NCBI RefSeq assembly: GCF_018139145.2 | Contig: NC_059487.1 | Coordinates: 4,919,792-4,983,791, forward strand | Length of the DNA: 64,000 nt | Source of the DNA: Gymnogyps californianus | Taxonomy: Eukaryota > Chordata > Aves > Accipitriformes > Cathartidae | Direction: 5' to 3' | Shown here: positions 45,701-56,900 of the stretch, piece after piece | Numbering within the stretch: the first letter of the stretch is position 1 | Layout of the letters: every line of letters starts with the position of its first letter | Translations under genes and position numbers: made by a program | The notes under the pieces: generated by a model | The model's database searches: none | Told to the model about the DNA's origin: nothing | The model's input: the letters and a program-made list of their open reading frames with translations, nothing else

Positions 45701-46214
45701 AGTATTTGCAAGAGTTGCAAAGATGCTGGTCTATAAAGGATTGTGAAGGTGACCGTGCAGAGGCGTGGTTGCCAGCCTTTATGTAGAGGGGACTGTATTA
45801 AAGTTCAAGTGGTTGTGAGGAGAGCCTTTCTCTCCTCATTCTGGGCTGCTCTCGCCCTCCTTCAGTCAGGGCTAAATAGCAGGTTTGCTCACATATGCTC
45901 CCCTGTCTTTTGTAAACACAAAATCCCTTAAACCAATAGTGGACAGACCTTTTTTTCGCTCTTCTGTTTATTAGAAGGACTTAGCTAATCCCTGTGTTTA
46001 CAAGTAGTAGGGTGTGTCAACCTACAAGCCAAGGAAGTTAATGAAATTCATCTGTTCTCGATTTTCCAACAGAATTGAAGGGAGGGGAAAGGCCCAACCA
46101 ACCTTCGCGTAACACAGAAATATGACTAACAGTGGTGTTTGCAGGCAGAGGCTCAAAAGGGAGTAGCGGGTGGGAGGAGGTGAAGTGGCTGAATGGGAGA
46201 AATGAAGGGAAATA
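42766..46214. other. non-coding stretch with a CpG cluster
   Basis: No gene recognised. It contains a T-rich tract (43136-43162), a CpG cluster (43449-43545), a C-rich run (44086-44105) and a repeat-free segment around 44385-44540 that could be conserved. The 116-codon minus-strand frame at 42733-43083 and other short frames are unremarkable. Confidence 0.55.
43449..43545. other. CpG cluster
   Basis: Seven CpGs fall within about 100 bp of average GC content (GCAACGTAG, AAGACGCATG, CATCGCTG, CTGCGATC, AGACGACC, TATCGC, TGACGTC). TGACGTC is also a CRE-like core. CpG retention without high GC suggests either selection or an unmethylated state. Confidence 0.4.
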
Positions 46215-46433
46215 TTCCCCCTTCAATTAGAGTAATTAAAAAGTAGTAAAAATAAACCACCCAAACGAGAGTCTGGCCAAAACAAAGTCTTAATGTACAC
46301 TTATGGTTTAAAGAGTCTGCCGGAGGCCACCACCATGTGTTGCCACAGCCCTCTTGTGTCTGTCTCTGACATTAAGCAAATACCAGCTCAGGAATGAGGA
46401 TGGGGGCAGCTGCTGGAGCTTGCTCTAGCTGCA
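46215..46433. promoter_or_regulatory. candidate enhancer-like block
   Basis: Contains CTTCAATTAGAGTAATTAAA (paired homeodomain cores), AAATAAACCACC and ACAAAG-type motifs in repeat-free DNA, leading directly into the CpG cluster at 46434. The pairing of AT-rich homeodomain sites and a CpG-rich flank is typical of developmental enhancers. Conservation is untested. Confidence 0.3.
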
Positions 46434-46549
46434 GCGTGCCGGCAGGCTGAGCAGCCGGGGCACGGCGTTCGTCGGAGCAGGCCTGCCAAGCGCCAGTCAC
46501 CGTGGCTTTCGTGGGTCCAGCCTTCAGCATGCGGCTAAAGTTCAGCACG
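46434..46549. promoter_or_regulatory. CpG cluster (mini CpG island)
   Basis: Twelve CpGs are counted in 116 bp, including GGGGCACGGCGTTCGTCGG and CACCGTGGCTTTCGTGG. No recognisable gene start, TATA box or open frame is associated. It could be an unmethylated enhancer or minor promoter. Confidence 0.45.
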
Positions 46550-47974
46550 TCAAGTATTAGGAGAAGCTGCTGTAACGTTGAGTTGATCCATGGAGGGAAT
46601 TAAAACCCCTCTGAGCAAGTGGTGAAGTCTCATTTGCTTCTCTAGGAAGGTTGCTACCACTGTCCGTTTTACTACTGCATGGCTTGTTTTCTCTGGTCTC
46701 ATTATCTGTACTGTTCTTGCTTGGGTTTTTCCAATTTAGTTTTTTCTGTTTACCTTCTTGATCTTTAATTCCCTGGAAGAATTGGCAGGGTGAAATGACT
46801 GTTTCATTGGTGATTTCTCCCTAGTAATTTGTTTGTCAGTATAGATGTATTTTGTCACATGAGCTTCACTGAAGCGCAGTAGGAGCCAGCCGTGTTGAAC
46901 TCCTTGTTGTGGTACATTTCCTAGAAGCCTCGGTCCTGACTCCAAATGCATCTTCATTAAATGTGGACAAGTACTTCTGTCAGATTGCATTGTGTATTTA
47001 TGACGTAGAAAGATAAAGTGGCTGAAGAATGAGTTAGATTCTTCAAATCTGTAACTGGAGATTTAAAATTATGTGGAAAAATATGGTAATTTGAACTTCT
47101 GGGAGATGCACCAATCTTTGTCTGCAATCCAGAGGCTCTGACTAACAGGCTCAGTGGCAGGAATTTTTGGCATTCCCAGTGCTAGGGTCAGTAGATGATA
47201 GTTCTTGGTTGTAATCCCCAAAACACTTCACGTAATAATAAGCATGTCCTTTCTAGGGCTGCTGTACAAAAGAGGACAAAACTGTGATGTTTGATCTTCG
47301 CAGTTTTAAAGGACTAAGATCTATAATTCTAAAGATATTAAAAGTTTTTTGCATTATATACCATTATAAACTCTGATGAGACAAATTGGTCAAATCTTTA
47401 GGGATACCGAGCACTTGGGGCAGTGGTTGATTTCAGTGCATGGAGGGGTGTAGTGCTGGTTTTGCATCTAATAACATCCCTTTACTTTGATTTTTGGCAG
47501 TTATATCTGAATTTTTAGTCATCTGTAGCAGGAAAACTTAGATGTTGAGGGAAGAACTGTTTTGAGGATTATAGAGTTTGCAGTAGGTCAGTTATCTACA
47601 GTGAATGTTACACAGATGTTTAGAGTTTGGTTTCAGTGTGCCTGAGAGGTAGAGTTGCTCTGCACATGGAGGGATGATAACTCCAAGATAGCCTAGTTTG
47701 GGCTTGATTACTAATAGGAAAAAAAAAAAATCAGCTTAAGGGTTAAATAAACTCCCAAGAATTGTCAGATTACTATTTCCCTGTTTTTTCTTCTTTTTTT
47801 TAACCTGTTTGTCTGTCCATTGTCCTGCTTAGTCTGTGAATTCATAGGGGCAGGAGCTGCTTGGATGTAACCCACTATACACAATTCATTTTTAATGTGG
47901 CCGCATCTGCAGCCACACAAACTCATGACAGCTGCAGTTTTGATAGCTAAACCAAAATACAACTGAGTAATGAG

Positions 47975-48022
47975 AAATAAATTTATTGTATGCTGGCCAT
48001 GTTTGAGAATCACTGCTTTAGA
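47975..48022. mobile_element. possible hAT-type DNA transposon end
   Basis: ATGCTGGCCATGTTTGAGAA followed by TCACTGCTTTAG resembles the terminal inverted repeat of hAT/Charlie-type elements (end ...GTTTGAGAACCACTG). The opposite terminus (CAGTGGTTCTCAAAC-like) was not found, so this is a weak call. Confidence 0.25.
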
Positions 48023-50204
48023 CGTGTGTGTTTTACAAATAATTAATAAGATAGAGCATGCGCATACTCCCCTTTGGGCCAAGTACTCTTTCCTATCAAG
48101 TGTCTGAAGTGAGGGGGCAGGAAGGAAATAAAATATCTATATACGCCACTGTTTTCAGAAAGAGTATCGAATGTGGACCTTGAGTCTGTCTTTCCCTGGC
48201 TGGAGTTAGACAACAAGTAAGTGTAAAAAGTCCTGATCTTCACAAAGCTCTGCTGTATCATCCCTTACTAAGCTGAGCCGGTGAGGAACTGCAGTGTCAC
48301 ATTTTGTTTAAACCTAAATCAGTCCCAGTTTCTGTTCCTTTTTGCTGGATGAGCCTGTGTTGTCTCCTTCTGCAACCAGAGCTTGAAAACAGCAACTTTT
48401 ATTTCTGTGATGTGTGTAAATACAAATAAAAGCAATTTCTGTAGGACTTTACAGAAGCATCCAGGTAATCTGCAATACCACTAAACCATGTGTTTTTTGT
48501 TACTCTAGCTGATAGCCATTTCCGCAGAAAAGGCCAGTATTATATCGGGCAGAACTACTTGCATACCCATTAGGAGTAGGCTGAAGCCCTTTTTTTTTAT
48601 ATTCTGAGAAAATAGTTCACATTTAACATTGTAGGATGGACTGAGAAGGCAATACCGTGACAGAGTCCATAATGCCATGTGCTGAATCCATCGCAAAAGA
48701 TAAAATATGAGAATGAGATCCATCTTAATTCTGAAAAATGCGGATTGAGGCACTCTAGGAAAATTTTTCCAAAGCTTGTCAGTTTAATACAGTGGCAGTG
48801 ATACCTTAATTGCCGGTCATTTAAGTAGTAATACAAGTTACTACAAGATATATTATTAGTATGGTGACTATAGGTAAACTGATGAAATCCACAGAATAAA
48901 CTTTTGTTGTTTTTTGCTATTTGTACAGAGGTGACATCTTGCAGCAGTGATGAAGTTGTGTTCAGCTTATCAGATTAGCGTTAGTTTTTGAGCCAGCTTT
49001 CAAGCCTGTGAGTAGTCTGGTAGGTTCCCTGGCATAGAACAGAGGCGAGGATCAGTTACTGGGAGGGAAGAATGGTACTAGTGCAGATGATAAGGAATCT
49101 AAATTAAACCATAAGAGAAGAGAGAAGAAGACGCTATAATATTTAAAAATGGCAAACTAAATAATATATAATTTACAGAAAATGACAGGGTAATGCTGGG
49201 ACTATTTTTAAATCAACAGCAAATTAGAATTCAAACCTCTGATAGGTTTAACAGATGGTCTGGATCCTAGAATCCAAAACCCACACACTTCATTTCCCAG
49301 TATGTTAAGAACAAAATAACGCTATGCAGCCTTTGCGGAATGTTTCGTGCTATTAAGCTATGTTGAAGATAACTTTTGACCAAGGAGGACTGAATTGGGA
49401 GTGGAAAAACAGAATAAGCTGGTTCAGTAAGAAAAAAACACAACTCTGTACCAGGGTGACTGTGGACATGTTAAAGGTTCTAGGCAAGGGAGACGAGAGA
49501 ATTTGGGAAGTCGAAGGAATATGATTTCTGACTGGCCCCATGTAGTCTAGTTCACTATTGTATAGTGAAAACAAGTGGCTGTATCTCCTTTCCTTGACTT
49601 TTACAGATTTTAGAAAAAGTTCTCTCATGTCGACAGTAAAGGGAAATGTTTTGATGTGAATACATTCATCCTGGAAACATTCATGAAAACATCCTCACAA
49701 CTTTTTGTAGAGATGGGGAGAAGAAAGGTTGGGGTTTCCTGAGGAACACGTCTAATTAAGAAGCAGTAAGCCCATGTACGCTCACTTGGAAAACTAGTAT
49801 TTTCTATGTTGTGTTAGTATAGCTACACCACTGCTTCTGCTCATGGAGCCAGTGCACCTTGTGTCTTGGATACCAAAAAAATCCCGTGTGGTGAGAAATG
49901 ATTGGGATGTAGGCAAAAATGATGTATTTTTTCTGGCTTTGTTTTTTCATTCCAAACACTACTGTTTTGATAAGACAAGAAGTACTTGCATATTTCTTGG
50001 AAGGGAGAGATTTGTGGTGGTAGAGGCTTTCTGAACAATAGATGCATGAAATTCATGTTTGATTTCTTCCTCTGCTTTGGGGAAAGTGATGTTACCTCCT
50101 GGGAGAGTACTTTAACCATTGCTTGGTGGAAAACGCTGTGCCTCTCCCCTACTGGCACTGGGGTTTTATTTATAGGGGGCACAAATCTCATTCTCTAACA
50201 TAAG

Positions 50205-50260
50205 CTTGGGCGTTCATCTAGTAAGTGGGACACCTGGGCTGCAATTCTTGGTACACAGCA
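50205..50260 (+). repeat. doubtful MIR-like SINE head fragment
   Basis: GTGGGACACCTGGGCTGCAA followed by TTCTTGGTACACAGC resembles the B-box region of the SINE (usual GGACACCTGGGTTCTATTCCCAGC). The A box and core are not clear. Confidence 0.3.
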
Positions 50261-51479
50261 TATTTGTTAAGGCAAGGAGGCAAGATCCTACAAAAACCAC
50301 TGAGAAATTTCCATACTAACCACTCAGTAGCGCAGGAGATAAGGTACCGTCCCTGGGTGGTGAGAGTTGACAGTTCATGTTCCTTTAGGTAGACAAGCCA
50401 GATGTCTCCCATGTTCCTGATGAGCACCTTAACCTAGCAGGGGCTTCTTGAATAGAAATTAGTGTCACCATCTACTATTCTTCCTCTGCATTTGTGAATG
50501 TAGCGAATTTGTCATGAATTTGTAAGTAGCTTTGGATCTTTTTTGTTTTACCAAATGTGCCAAATGTAAAAAAGTCTTACTTGTAGGCTTGACTATAATA
50601 TAACTAGGAGTCACTTTGGAAAAAAAGAACTTTTCTATTATTCACTTACTAACGGTGGAAGTGGCACTAATGGGAAGAGCTGGCATGTGTTCATCTCAAT
50701 GCTATCTCTTCAGCTGGGATATTCTGTGCTACAAAAAGACATGCCTCAGAACTGCTGATAAAAATGAGGGAATGCTGTTTACACCAAGATTTACGTTATC
50801 GTCTGCAACTAGGTGATAGCAGCATTGCTGAGCAAAATCCAGGTTTAAGGAAGACCCTCAGTGGCTGAACACACAATATGAATGTTTAAAGCAAAAGTTA
50901 CCACAAACTGTTTTCATCCAGACTGCGTGTGTGTGTTTGAACCATTCGGTGAATAATGTCTCGTAATGAGAATCTGTGATTTCTTAAGGAAGGCTCAAAA
51001 ATTGAAGTGGTATCTAGCAAAGTTTGATCAAGAAGTGATTCTGATACACTAAGTTGCTTTTATCCTACACTATGAGGTGCCTCCGTAACTAGAAAAATGA
51101 AAAGGACTTGCGTCATTTCGTAAATACAAATCTCAGGATGAGTTCTGTGAGGGCTTTTTGGTGGTGCTTTCACTGGCTAGGTTAATTTTGTTGTTGTTGG
51201 TCACATCCTATGGCCCGTAGTAATTTGGAGGGAACACCAGTGAAGATGAACAAGCTGTTAAGCTAAATAAAAGTTGTCACACTGAATAGTTAGGGAGTTC
51301 TGGTGTATCTGGATTTGGTGCAGAAAGAAAAGCAAAATATTTGAGCAGTGTTTCAGAGCTTTTGTCCTTGTTAGAGTTAGTTGCTATCTGTTTGAAGGAA
51401 AGCCTTGTTATTGAAATAAAATTCTTCATTCAATTTCAAACGTTTTCCAGGGGCTTAACAGTTTTAATGGCATTTTTCT

Positions 51480-51640
51480 CAGAAAAGATACTTTGGGAAA
51501 TGTGAGATATTTTAACTGAAATGAGAGCCTAGCTGATCAGGTATTGAATCAGGCAGAACAAAGACATGACCCTAAGTTTCTGTATCTGTGGAAAATGTTC
51601 TGACCACCAGGTTATGCACTGTTCTTCTCTGTAACTCTTG
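51480..51640 (-). repeat. tRNA-headed MIR-like SINE relic
   Basis: The plus strand reads GGCAGAACAAAGACATGACC, then CTAAGTTTCTGTATCTG, then GTTCTGACCACCAGGTTATG, matching in order the reverse-complement SINE pieces GGCAGAGCTGGGACTAGAACC, CAGGTCTCCTGA and GCTCTGACCACTAGACCATG. On the minus strand the last piece is the tRNA-type A box (TAACCTGGTGG) and the B-box remnant lies about 35 nt away, the expected spacing. The copy is decayed and lacks a clear tail. Confidence 0.5.
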
Positions 51641-52194
51641 AGGAAAAAAGGCAGAAAGTCCTTTTCTGCACTGCACAACTAGCTCGATATATATTTTTCT
51701 TTTAATCTCTGTTTTCTGCAGGACGGGGAAACTTTGCAGCCCATCTTTAGTTTTTCCTTCTTTTGGCAGTCTGACACCGTTTTTCTGGAAATGAAATTGA
51801 GAACCAGATATGTATTTTTTTGCTATGGAGGAGAAGGGGAGTGTGTGTGTATGTGTGTAGGCTTTATGCGCTTGCTAGTTGAACAGCTACAAATTCTTAT
51901 TTAATTTTAGTGTACACAAAAGGTGCCAGGAGCCAGAAATCTTGTGTTTGTCTGTGTGCTGGACATGGTTTGAGCAGCAGCAGCAGCACAGCACACGCAT
52001 CCCTCAGCTTCCTCCATTACATGACTCTCTTTTTTCATCAAAAAAGAATGTTTTGTTCTCGGTATTTAATCCTTATTCACTGATATCTTTGTTCAAAATG
52101 CTTTTAGTACCCATTTCAGTGACTCCCTGACTGGCACCACCACAGTACTTCACCTATTGCCCTCTGAATCACTAAGTAAGAAATTACGAATTGC
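51641..52194. other. non-coding stretch with TG repeat and GCA triplets
   Basis: Contains an interrupted TG repeat (51841-51860) and a short GCA-triplet run (GAGCAGCAGCAGCAGCACAG) near 51973. The 83-codon plus-strand frame across the triplets is not recognised as a gene. Confidence 0.6.
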
Positions 52195-52700
52195 CTCAGC
52201 AAATCGGATCCATAAGCCTTCTAGTCCAATATCCTGCCTCCATCAGTAGCCAGCCAAGACACTTCAGAAGAAACCCTACATGATACCCTATAACTGTGGA
52301 ATTGCATTTTGCGCGTGAGGTATTTTTATCTAAGGCAGTTAATACTTGGCACGTGCCCAACCACATTTTTATCTTTTTGTTGTAACTTATTGTTTTGATT
52401 ATCAATACCAATGACTAATCCTTTTTGGATCTTTATAAATACTTAAATCAGTGATATTTTATATGAGGCAATCGGCTCCAAAACTTGGTTGTGGGCTGCA
52501 TAGGAAACAGAATTTCTTTTTTTTATTGGTTTTGAATTTGTTTTCATTCATCTTTACCTGATGTTCCTTTGTTTCTGTGGTATAAGGGTAAGAAAGAACA
52601 CATGCGCTATGCTTCTGCTGCTCACTCTTCCTGATCTTCTCACTAAATCAAGTCTTTTCACCAATATCATATGGAAGTCTTTCCCTGAATCTAAGACCTT
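52195..52700 (-). mobile_element. CR1/L3-type LINE 3' region, antisense, about 500 bp
   Basis: The plus strand follows the reverse complement of the CR1/L3 3' UTR: GGATCCATAAGCCTTCTAGT then CCAATATCCTGCCTCCATCA (usual GGTCCATCTAGTCCAGTATCCTGTCTCCGACA in part), then GACACTTCAGAAGAAACCCT (usual GATGCTTCAGAGGAAGGTGC...AACCC), ATAACTGTGGAATTGC, and further on GGTTTTGAATTTGTTTTCAT and GTTCCTTTGTTTCTGTGGTA (usual CCCTAGTTCTTGTGTTATG). The 3' end of the element is at about 52195 and the 5' truncation near 52700. It is old and non-coding. Confidence 0.78.
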
Positions 52701-54610
52701 TCCTTGTCCATTCTTGGGCTGCTTATTTCCGCTACATATGGTTTTGAAATGGAGTGAGGAGTGAACATAGCCATCCAAGGAAGGGTGTGCCATGAATTTA
52801 CTGAATGTTATTAATATTGCTATTTGCAGATTGTTCCAAAAATTGACTTATTTTCAAAATTCTACTGAAGTGGGTGTGTGGGGAGCAGAATGTAAATTTC
52901 AAATAACATGAAATTAATTAGAGATATTTTTCAGCATTAAATTAATAACCTCTGTTTTGATTGGCACCTTAGCTTGATATCAGCAGAGAAATCATCTACT
53001 TTTCCCGAGGGGTGTGCTGGATCCAAAGAGGTACAGTGGCAGAAATTAGTCAGAAATAACTGCAGAGACAAAATAATTCCATCTCTGCCTATTAAGATGC
53101 AAAAAACCATGGACTGGTTCCTTAGCTGGTATGTCATGTTTGGCATGATGCCACTTTACACCAGTGAGGGAACTGGCCCATTACCTCAATAATCCTCATT
53201 CGGGAGATGGCCAGTCACACAAATGCTGGTGGCTTTGGTTAGTGACAGAAACCTGGCTGCTCTTCCAGCTGGAGGGAATGTGGGATTCATGAAACTTTAG
53301 GAGGGTTGTGGCAAGAGTTGCCCTGAGATTGCTGATTCCATTCCTGCTTTTTGTTTTGTTTTAGTTGGCTTGCTAGGATTGTTTTCACTCTTTGCCAGGT
53401 GCAGAGTTGAATGGCAGGCCACACTCAAAAGCTCTTCTTTCACAAATCCACCCACGCTACAGATTTCTGTGTTCGTCACGTTCTGTGACATGTAGCTCTT
53501 GGAAATATGCAACTTGGAAATAGTATCTTTGAATCTGAGTCTGCTTGGACTAGTAAAAGATAGATTTTAAACTGTCCAGAGAGGGCAGGAAGAGAAAACT
53601 GTAGGAAAATGTCTAGGAACCTTAGATTCCCTTAGAGTAGGACTGAACTGGAACATTTGATCCAAACCCTATGAATTTTGAAGATTCAGACCCAAATATG
53701 AGAAACCATGCTCATGTTTAAAATAAAGATGAGCCATGGTGCCAAATAAAGATATCTTCTGGGATTTCAATCAGATTTTGAATTCCCCACAACTATGTGT
53801 CTTGGTCCTGGCATCCAGTTGTGTGTGCTTGCTCTTGTCTAGCTGCCTTACCCTCCAATCTTTTAAGATTTGTTATATATCCGCTTCCAGTGATGCCTTT
53901 TTGTCTGCAGTCAGCAATCAAACCCAGTTCACTATATCCTGTGCAGGGTAAAGTTCCCATCTGAGTTCATAAAAAAACGTACACAGTGAGCTGAAGCATG
54001 AACAGTCGATTTTCTACCAAGAAATACTTTGAGGATAGAGGAAACAAAAGAAGAGCTGGATTAATAAAAATCTGACTTAACCGTCCAAATTTGGGATAGT
54101 TCTCTGGTCCCCTACAGAACCTGATCTTCTCCTTTGTACTTACTTTACACCAGGTTGAGTTCATTGACTTTGCAGTAACTTGCCTAGAGTTTGCATTGAA
54201 AGTATATTAAGGAAGAAAAGGAGCAATAATTTTCAAGCTAGCGTGAAGAAAATAAGAAATTAAAGACAAAATCCAGAAAATTATGGGGGTAAAAGGAAGA
54301 CTGATAGTTTGGGGGATTTCATAATGTTTGGAACAAGATTCAGGACTGCAATGATCATAAATTGCTACCACTTAGTTGCTACTGCCATTACCACTCAAGA
54401 GGAGGAAAATCAGCAGACATGTACTGGAAACTGGATCGAATCCAGTGTGTCCTTATCAAAAAAATAAAATGAAATGCAGAAACCACAATTTAAATGAGGC
54501 TTGATCCTCCATAGGTTGATATTTTGGCACAGATACTGATGCTGCCTTTACTTCTGTTTTATCTTCATGGTGACTGTCTCCAAACAACACAAGAAGGGAG
54601 ACAGACTAGG
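52701..54610. other. non-coding stretch
   Basis: No gene recognised; short open frames only. No repeat family was identified with confidence. The SINE-like or palindromic-repeat-like wording near 54490 (GGCTTGATCCTCC) is too short to call. Confidence 0.55.
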
Positions 54611-54619
54611 GAGGCTATA

Positions 54620-55170
54620 CTTTATTCAGCAGCATTTATTTATAGCATTAACTATATATCTTAAACTGTTTGGGATTGTCCTGTTTCAGCCTTTCTTCTT
54701 ATAATCTACCAGAAAATAGTCTAGTGGGAGTCTTTTAATATTACCCTTTTGCCTGTAGCTCTCTGATTTTGATTATGCATTGCATCGCGGGTGAAATTTG
54801 GGTTAAAGATAATTGTAAATATGGTATTGATATTAAATGATGTTTTCCCAACATTGCAATAATGCTTGTTTTGTTTGCTGGAGAGTTTATTACTTTTTGA
54901 TCAATAGCATGTGAGATTTGTGAGGGAAATTAGCATAGTGAATAACAATTAGGAGAAAAATCAATGGCATTCAGACAAATAAGTGACTTGAAAAAGTCCC
55001 ATAGGCACACATACACTCACACAGATTCTTTAAAGTGTAATACATCTCATTTTGAATTCTAGAAGAGGAGAGAGCTATTTGGACCAGAACTGAAACTGAT
55101 GGCAGTATAATTGAACTACTGTGGGGCTATTTGTTGCTGTTTAGTGTTTCTAATAGCTTGAATGTATGAA
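54620..55170. promoter_or_regulatory. candidate conserved enhancer-like block
   Basis: About 550 bp of repeat-free, AT-rich but complex sequence with many developmental factor cores: GATTATGCATTGCATCG (POU/octamer-like), AAAGATAATTG, TATTGATATTAAATGATG, CAACATTGCAATAATGC (CEBP-like), TTTTTGATCAATAG, GAATAACAATTAGG (SOX) and AAATCAATGGC. The absence of coding potential and the density of cores make it the most convincing conserved-element candidate in the window by appearance. Conservation is inferred. Confidence 0.35.
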
Positions 55171-55330
55171 TGCTTCATTCACTGGCTCTATGAACTTCCT
55201 ATTGACTTCTGTCATGGTTTTTTCTGTAGTCCGTACCAGTCTACTTTCTTGAGGTAACCCACACCATGTATTTTTTATGTCACTTAATATGCTTGCCTTT
55301 CTCCTCCACATAGTAAGTTCCAGCTGCCTT

Positions 55331-55690
55331 ACAAGAACCAGGAGGGCTTCAAATGAGATAAGCCATTAAAGAAAAAGTTCAAAATAAACAGATACAAGTT
55401 ATTCCTCAAAAAAGATTTAAGCTATGCAACTCTTTGCCACAGCATGTCACAGATCCTAAGAAGTTCACATGGGCTCAAAAAGCTTCCAGATTATTTCATG
55501 GAAGAATAATCTACCTAGGACTATTAAACACAATAAAATCCTCCTGGGTCAGGAAGCCCATGTTCTGGACCGGGTGAGGAGCTTAAAGAGTATTTTGGTT
55601 CTCTAGAACCAGCATCACTGTGTGCCTTCCCCTGCTTCTGGTGCTTTTCCCTGAACCTCTTCCTGATAGACCCATGGCCCAATGGGTGTT
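55331..55690 (+). mobile_element. CR1/L3-type LINE 3' region, sense, about 360 bp
   Basis: Plus-strand landmarks follow CR1/L3 order: AAGAACCAGGAGGGCTTCAA (usual AAGAACTAGGGGTCACCAA), AATAAACAGATACAAGTTAT, CTATGCAACTCTTTGCCACA (usual TGTGGAACTCATTGCCACA), AGATCCTAAGAAGTTCACAT (usual GAGGCCAAGAGTTTAGCAG), GCTCAAAAAGCTTCCAGATT (usual ATTCAAAAAAGGATTAGAT) and, near the end, CTTCTGGTGCTTTTCCCTG (usual GCATCTGGTACTGGCCACTG). Orientation is opposite to the 52.2-kb copy 3 kb away. Not coding. Confidence 0.72.
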
Positions 55691-55849
55691 TTTATCCCTT
55701 TGTTTTGAACCTACAGCTAGACGCCTTCCTCTTCTGTTCTAGGGGTGATAACAGCAAGCAAGACTGATGTGAGAAGGGGAATGTGTTCTATTTGGTGCCG
55801 TGAGTTAGCGTCTCTTATTCTTCTGGCTTCTTCTACCTTATGGCAACCA
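55691..55849. other. short non-coding stretch
   Basis: Nothing recognisable between the CR1 relic and the purine-rich block. Confidence 0.6.
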
Positions 55850-56900
55850 TACCATTAGTTGCAGGAAGGTTTTATGGCTTGAATGTTCTCTTTGAAAGAG
55901 TTTAGTGTGTAGCTGTGGGAGAGATATCCGGGTATCTCTCCTGCAAAAAGGCAGGCCTTTCCTGGTTCTCAGGGCCTTAGGACCTTTCAGAGTAAAATTT
56001 GCACACTGAATCTTGGTGAGGCCTCACGAGAGAAGCCAGTGGTGATTACAACTCGGTCTGAGTGTACTCTTTTGTGGAGAACTGTGGGATGGGTGGCAGC
56101 TTCTCAGAGGTGAAGCACAGCCCTGAGAAGGAGAGGTCGTTGCTACCCTGTCTATAATGGGAAGGATGCTTGAGCCCAGGAAGAAACAGGATGGCAGGAG
56201 ACTCAAGGCAGCGTCTGTGGGAAGCAGGAGAAGTGCTTGTATGTGCTGATGTGGTCTTTCCATACTTGATGAGGTCTTGGGGTTGAGGACTCCAAGAAAA
56301 GTGGCTGTGGGTTTCCTCACACTGATGCCAAGCAGGTGAAATAATGATGCTGAAAGATTGAAAGAAAGATCAAAAGCAGTTGTCTTCTGGCTCTGAGTAT
56401 AAGCTAGAAGGCTGGCATTTTATCTTTGGACCTTGAATACTACAGAAGAATTTGGGCTTCTTGACTTGGAGAGCCAACACTGCTACTTTACAGTGAAATG
56501 GAGAATTCAGTCCACAGTTATCCATGCTGTGGTGATGTGTGGCATGAAATCCTGCAGAAAGTAGCTGAGAAAGAAAGCTGAAGGCAGTAGGAGGGATCTA
56601 ACAGGAGGTTTTGGATCACAAAAAAAGCTGGAGGAGTGGGTGCAGAAGAAGAGAGGGCAAGTCTGGGAATAGTAAACTTGGTGTTTAATCGGGTATTCTC
56701 AGAGGCCAAGTGTCTTTGTGCTTGGATGATCATGTGCTGAATTGGACTGACCGAGGAGTCTAGACTAGTCTGACTACTAGAAGAGTCAGCCATGAGAAAA
56801 CAGGTGAAGCTCCCCAGTTTGGTTAGCCTAAACTCCCAAACAGCTACTGCCTGGGTGAAACAAATTTCAGTCTCTGCTGCCTTGAACCAAATTCATAATT
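55850..56900 (+). other. purine-rich, strand-asymmetric block
   Basis: For about 1 kb the plus strand is dominated by G and A (for example GGCAGTAGGAGGGATC and GAAGAAGAGAGGGCAAG), giving serine- and proline-rich open frames on the minus strand (56024-56320 and 56518-56793) that I consider spurious. A perfect 9-bp hairpin, GGAGAGATA/TATCTCTCC with a 6-base loop, lies at 55918-55941. No repeat family or gene was recognised. It could be an old element, a lncRNA exon region or neutral compositional drift. Confidence 0.45.

Larger units (their letters stand above)
46550..51479. other. long non-coding stretch
   Basis: No gene recognised in nearly 5 kb; the longest open frame is 116 codons (minus, 49841-50191) with no family resemblance. 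A 12-base A run is at 47719-47730, a possible hAT-type transposon end at 47975-48022 and a doubtful SINE fragment at 50205-50260. Confidence 0.55.

Noticed and set aside
47560..47690. Possible fourth SINE relic (ATAGAGTTTGCAGTAGG)
   Set aside because: The tail-like piece is followed by only weak core similarity; cannot be separated from chance.
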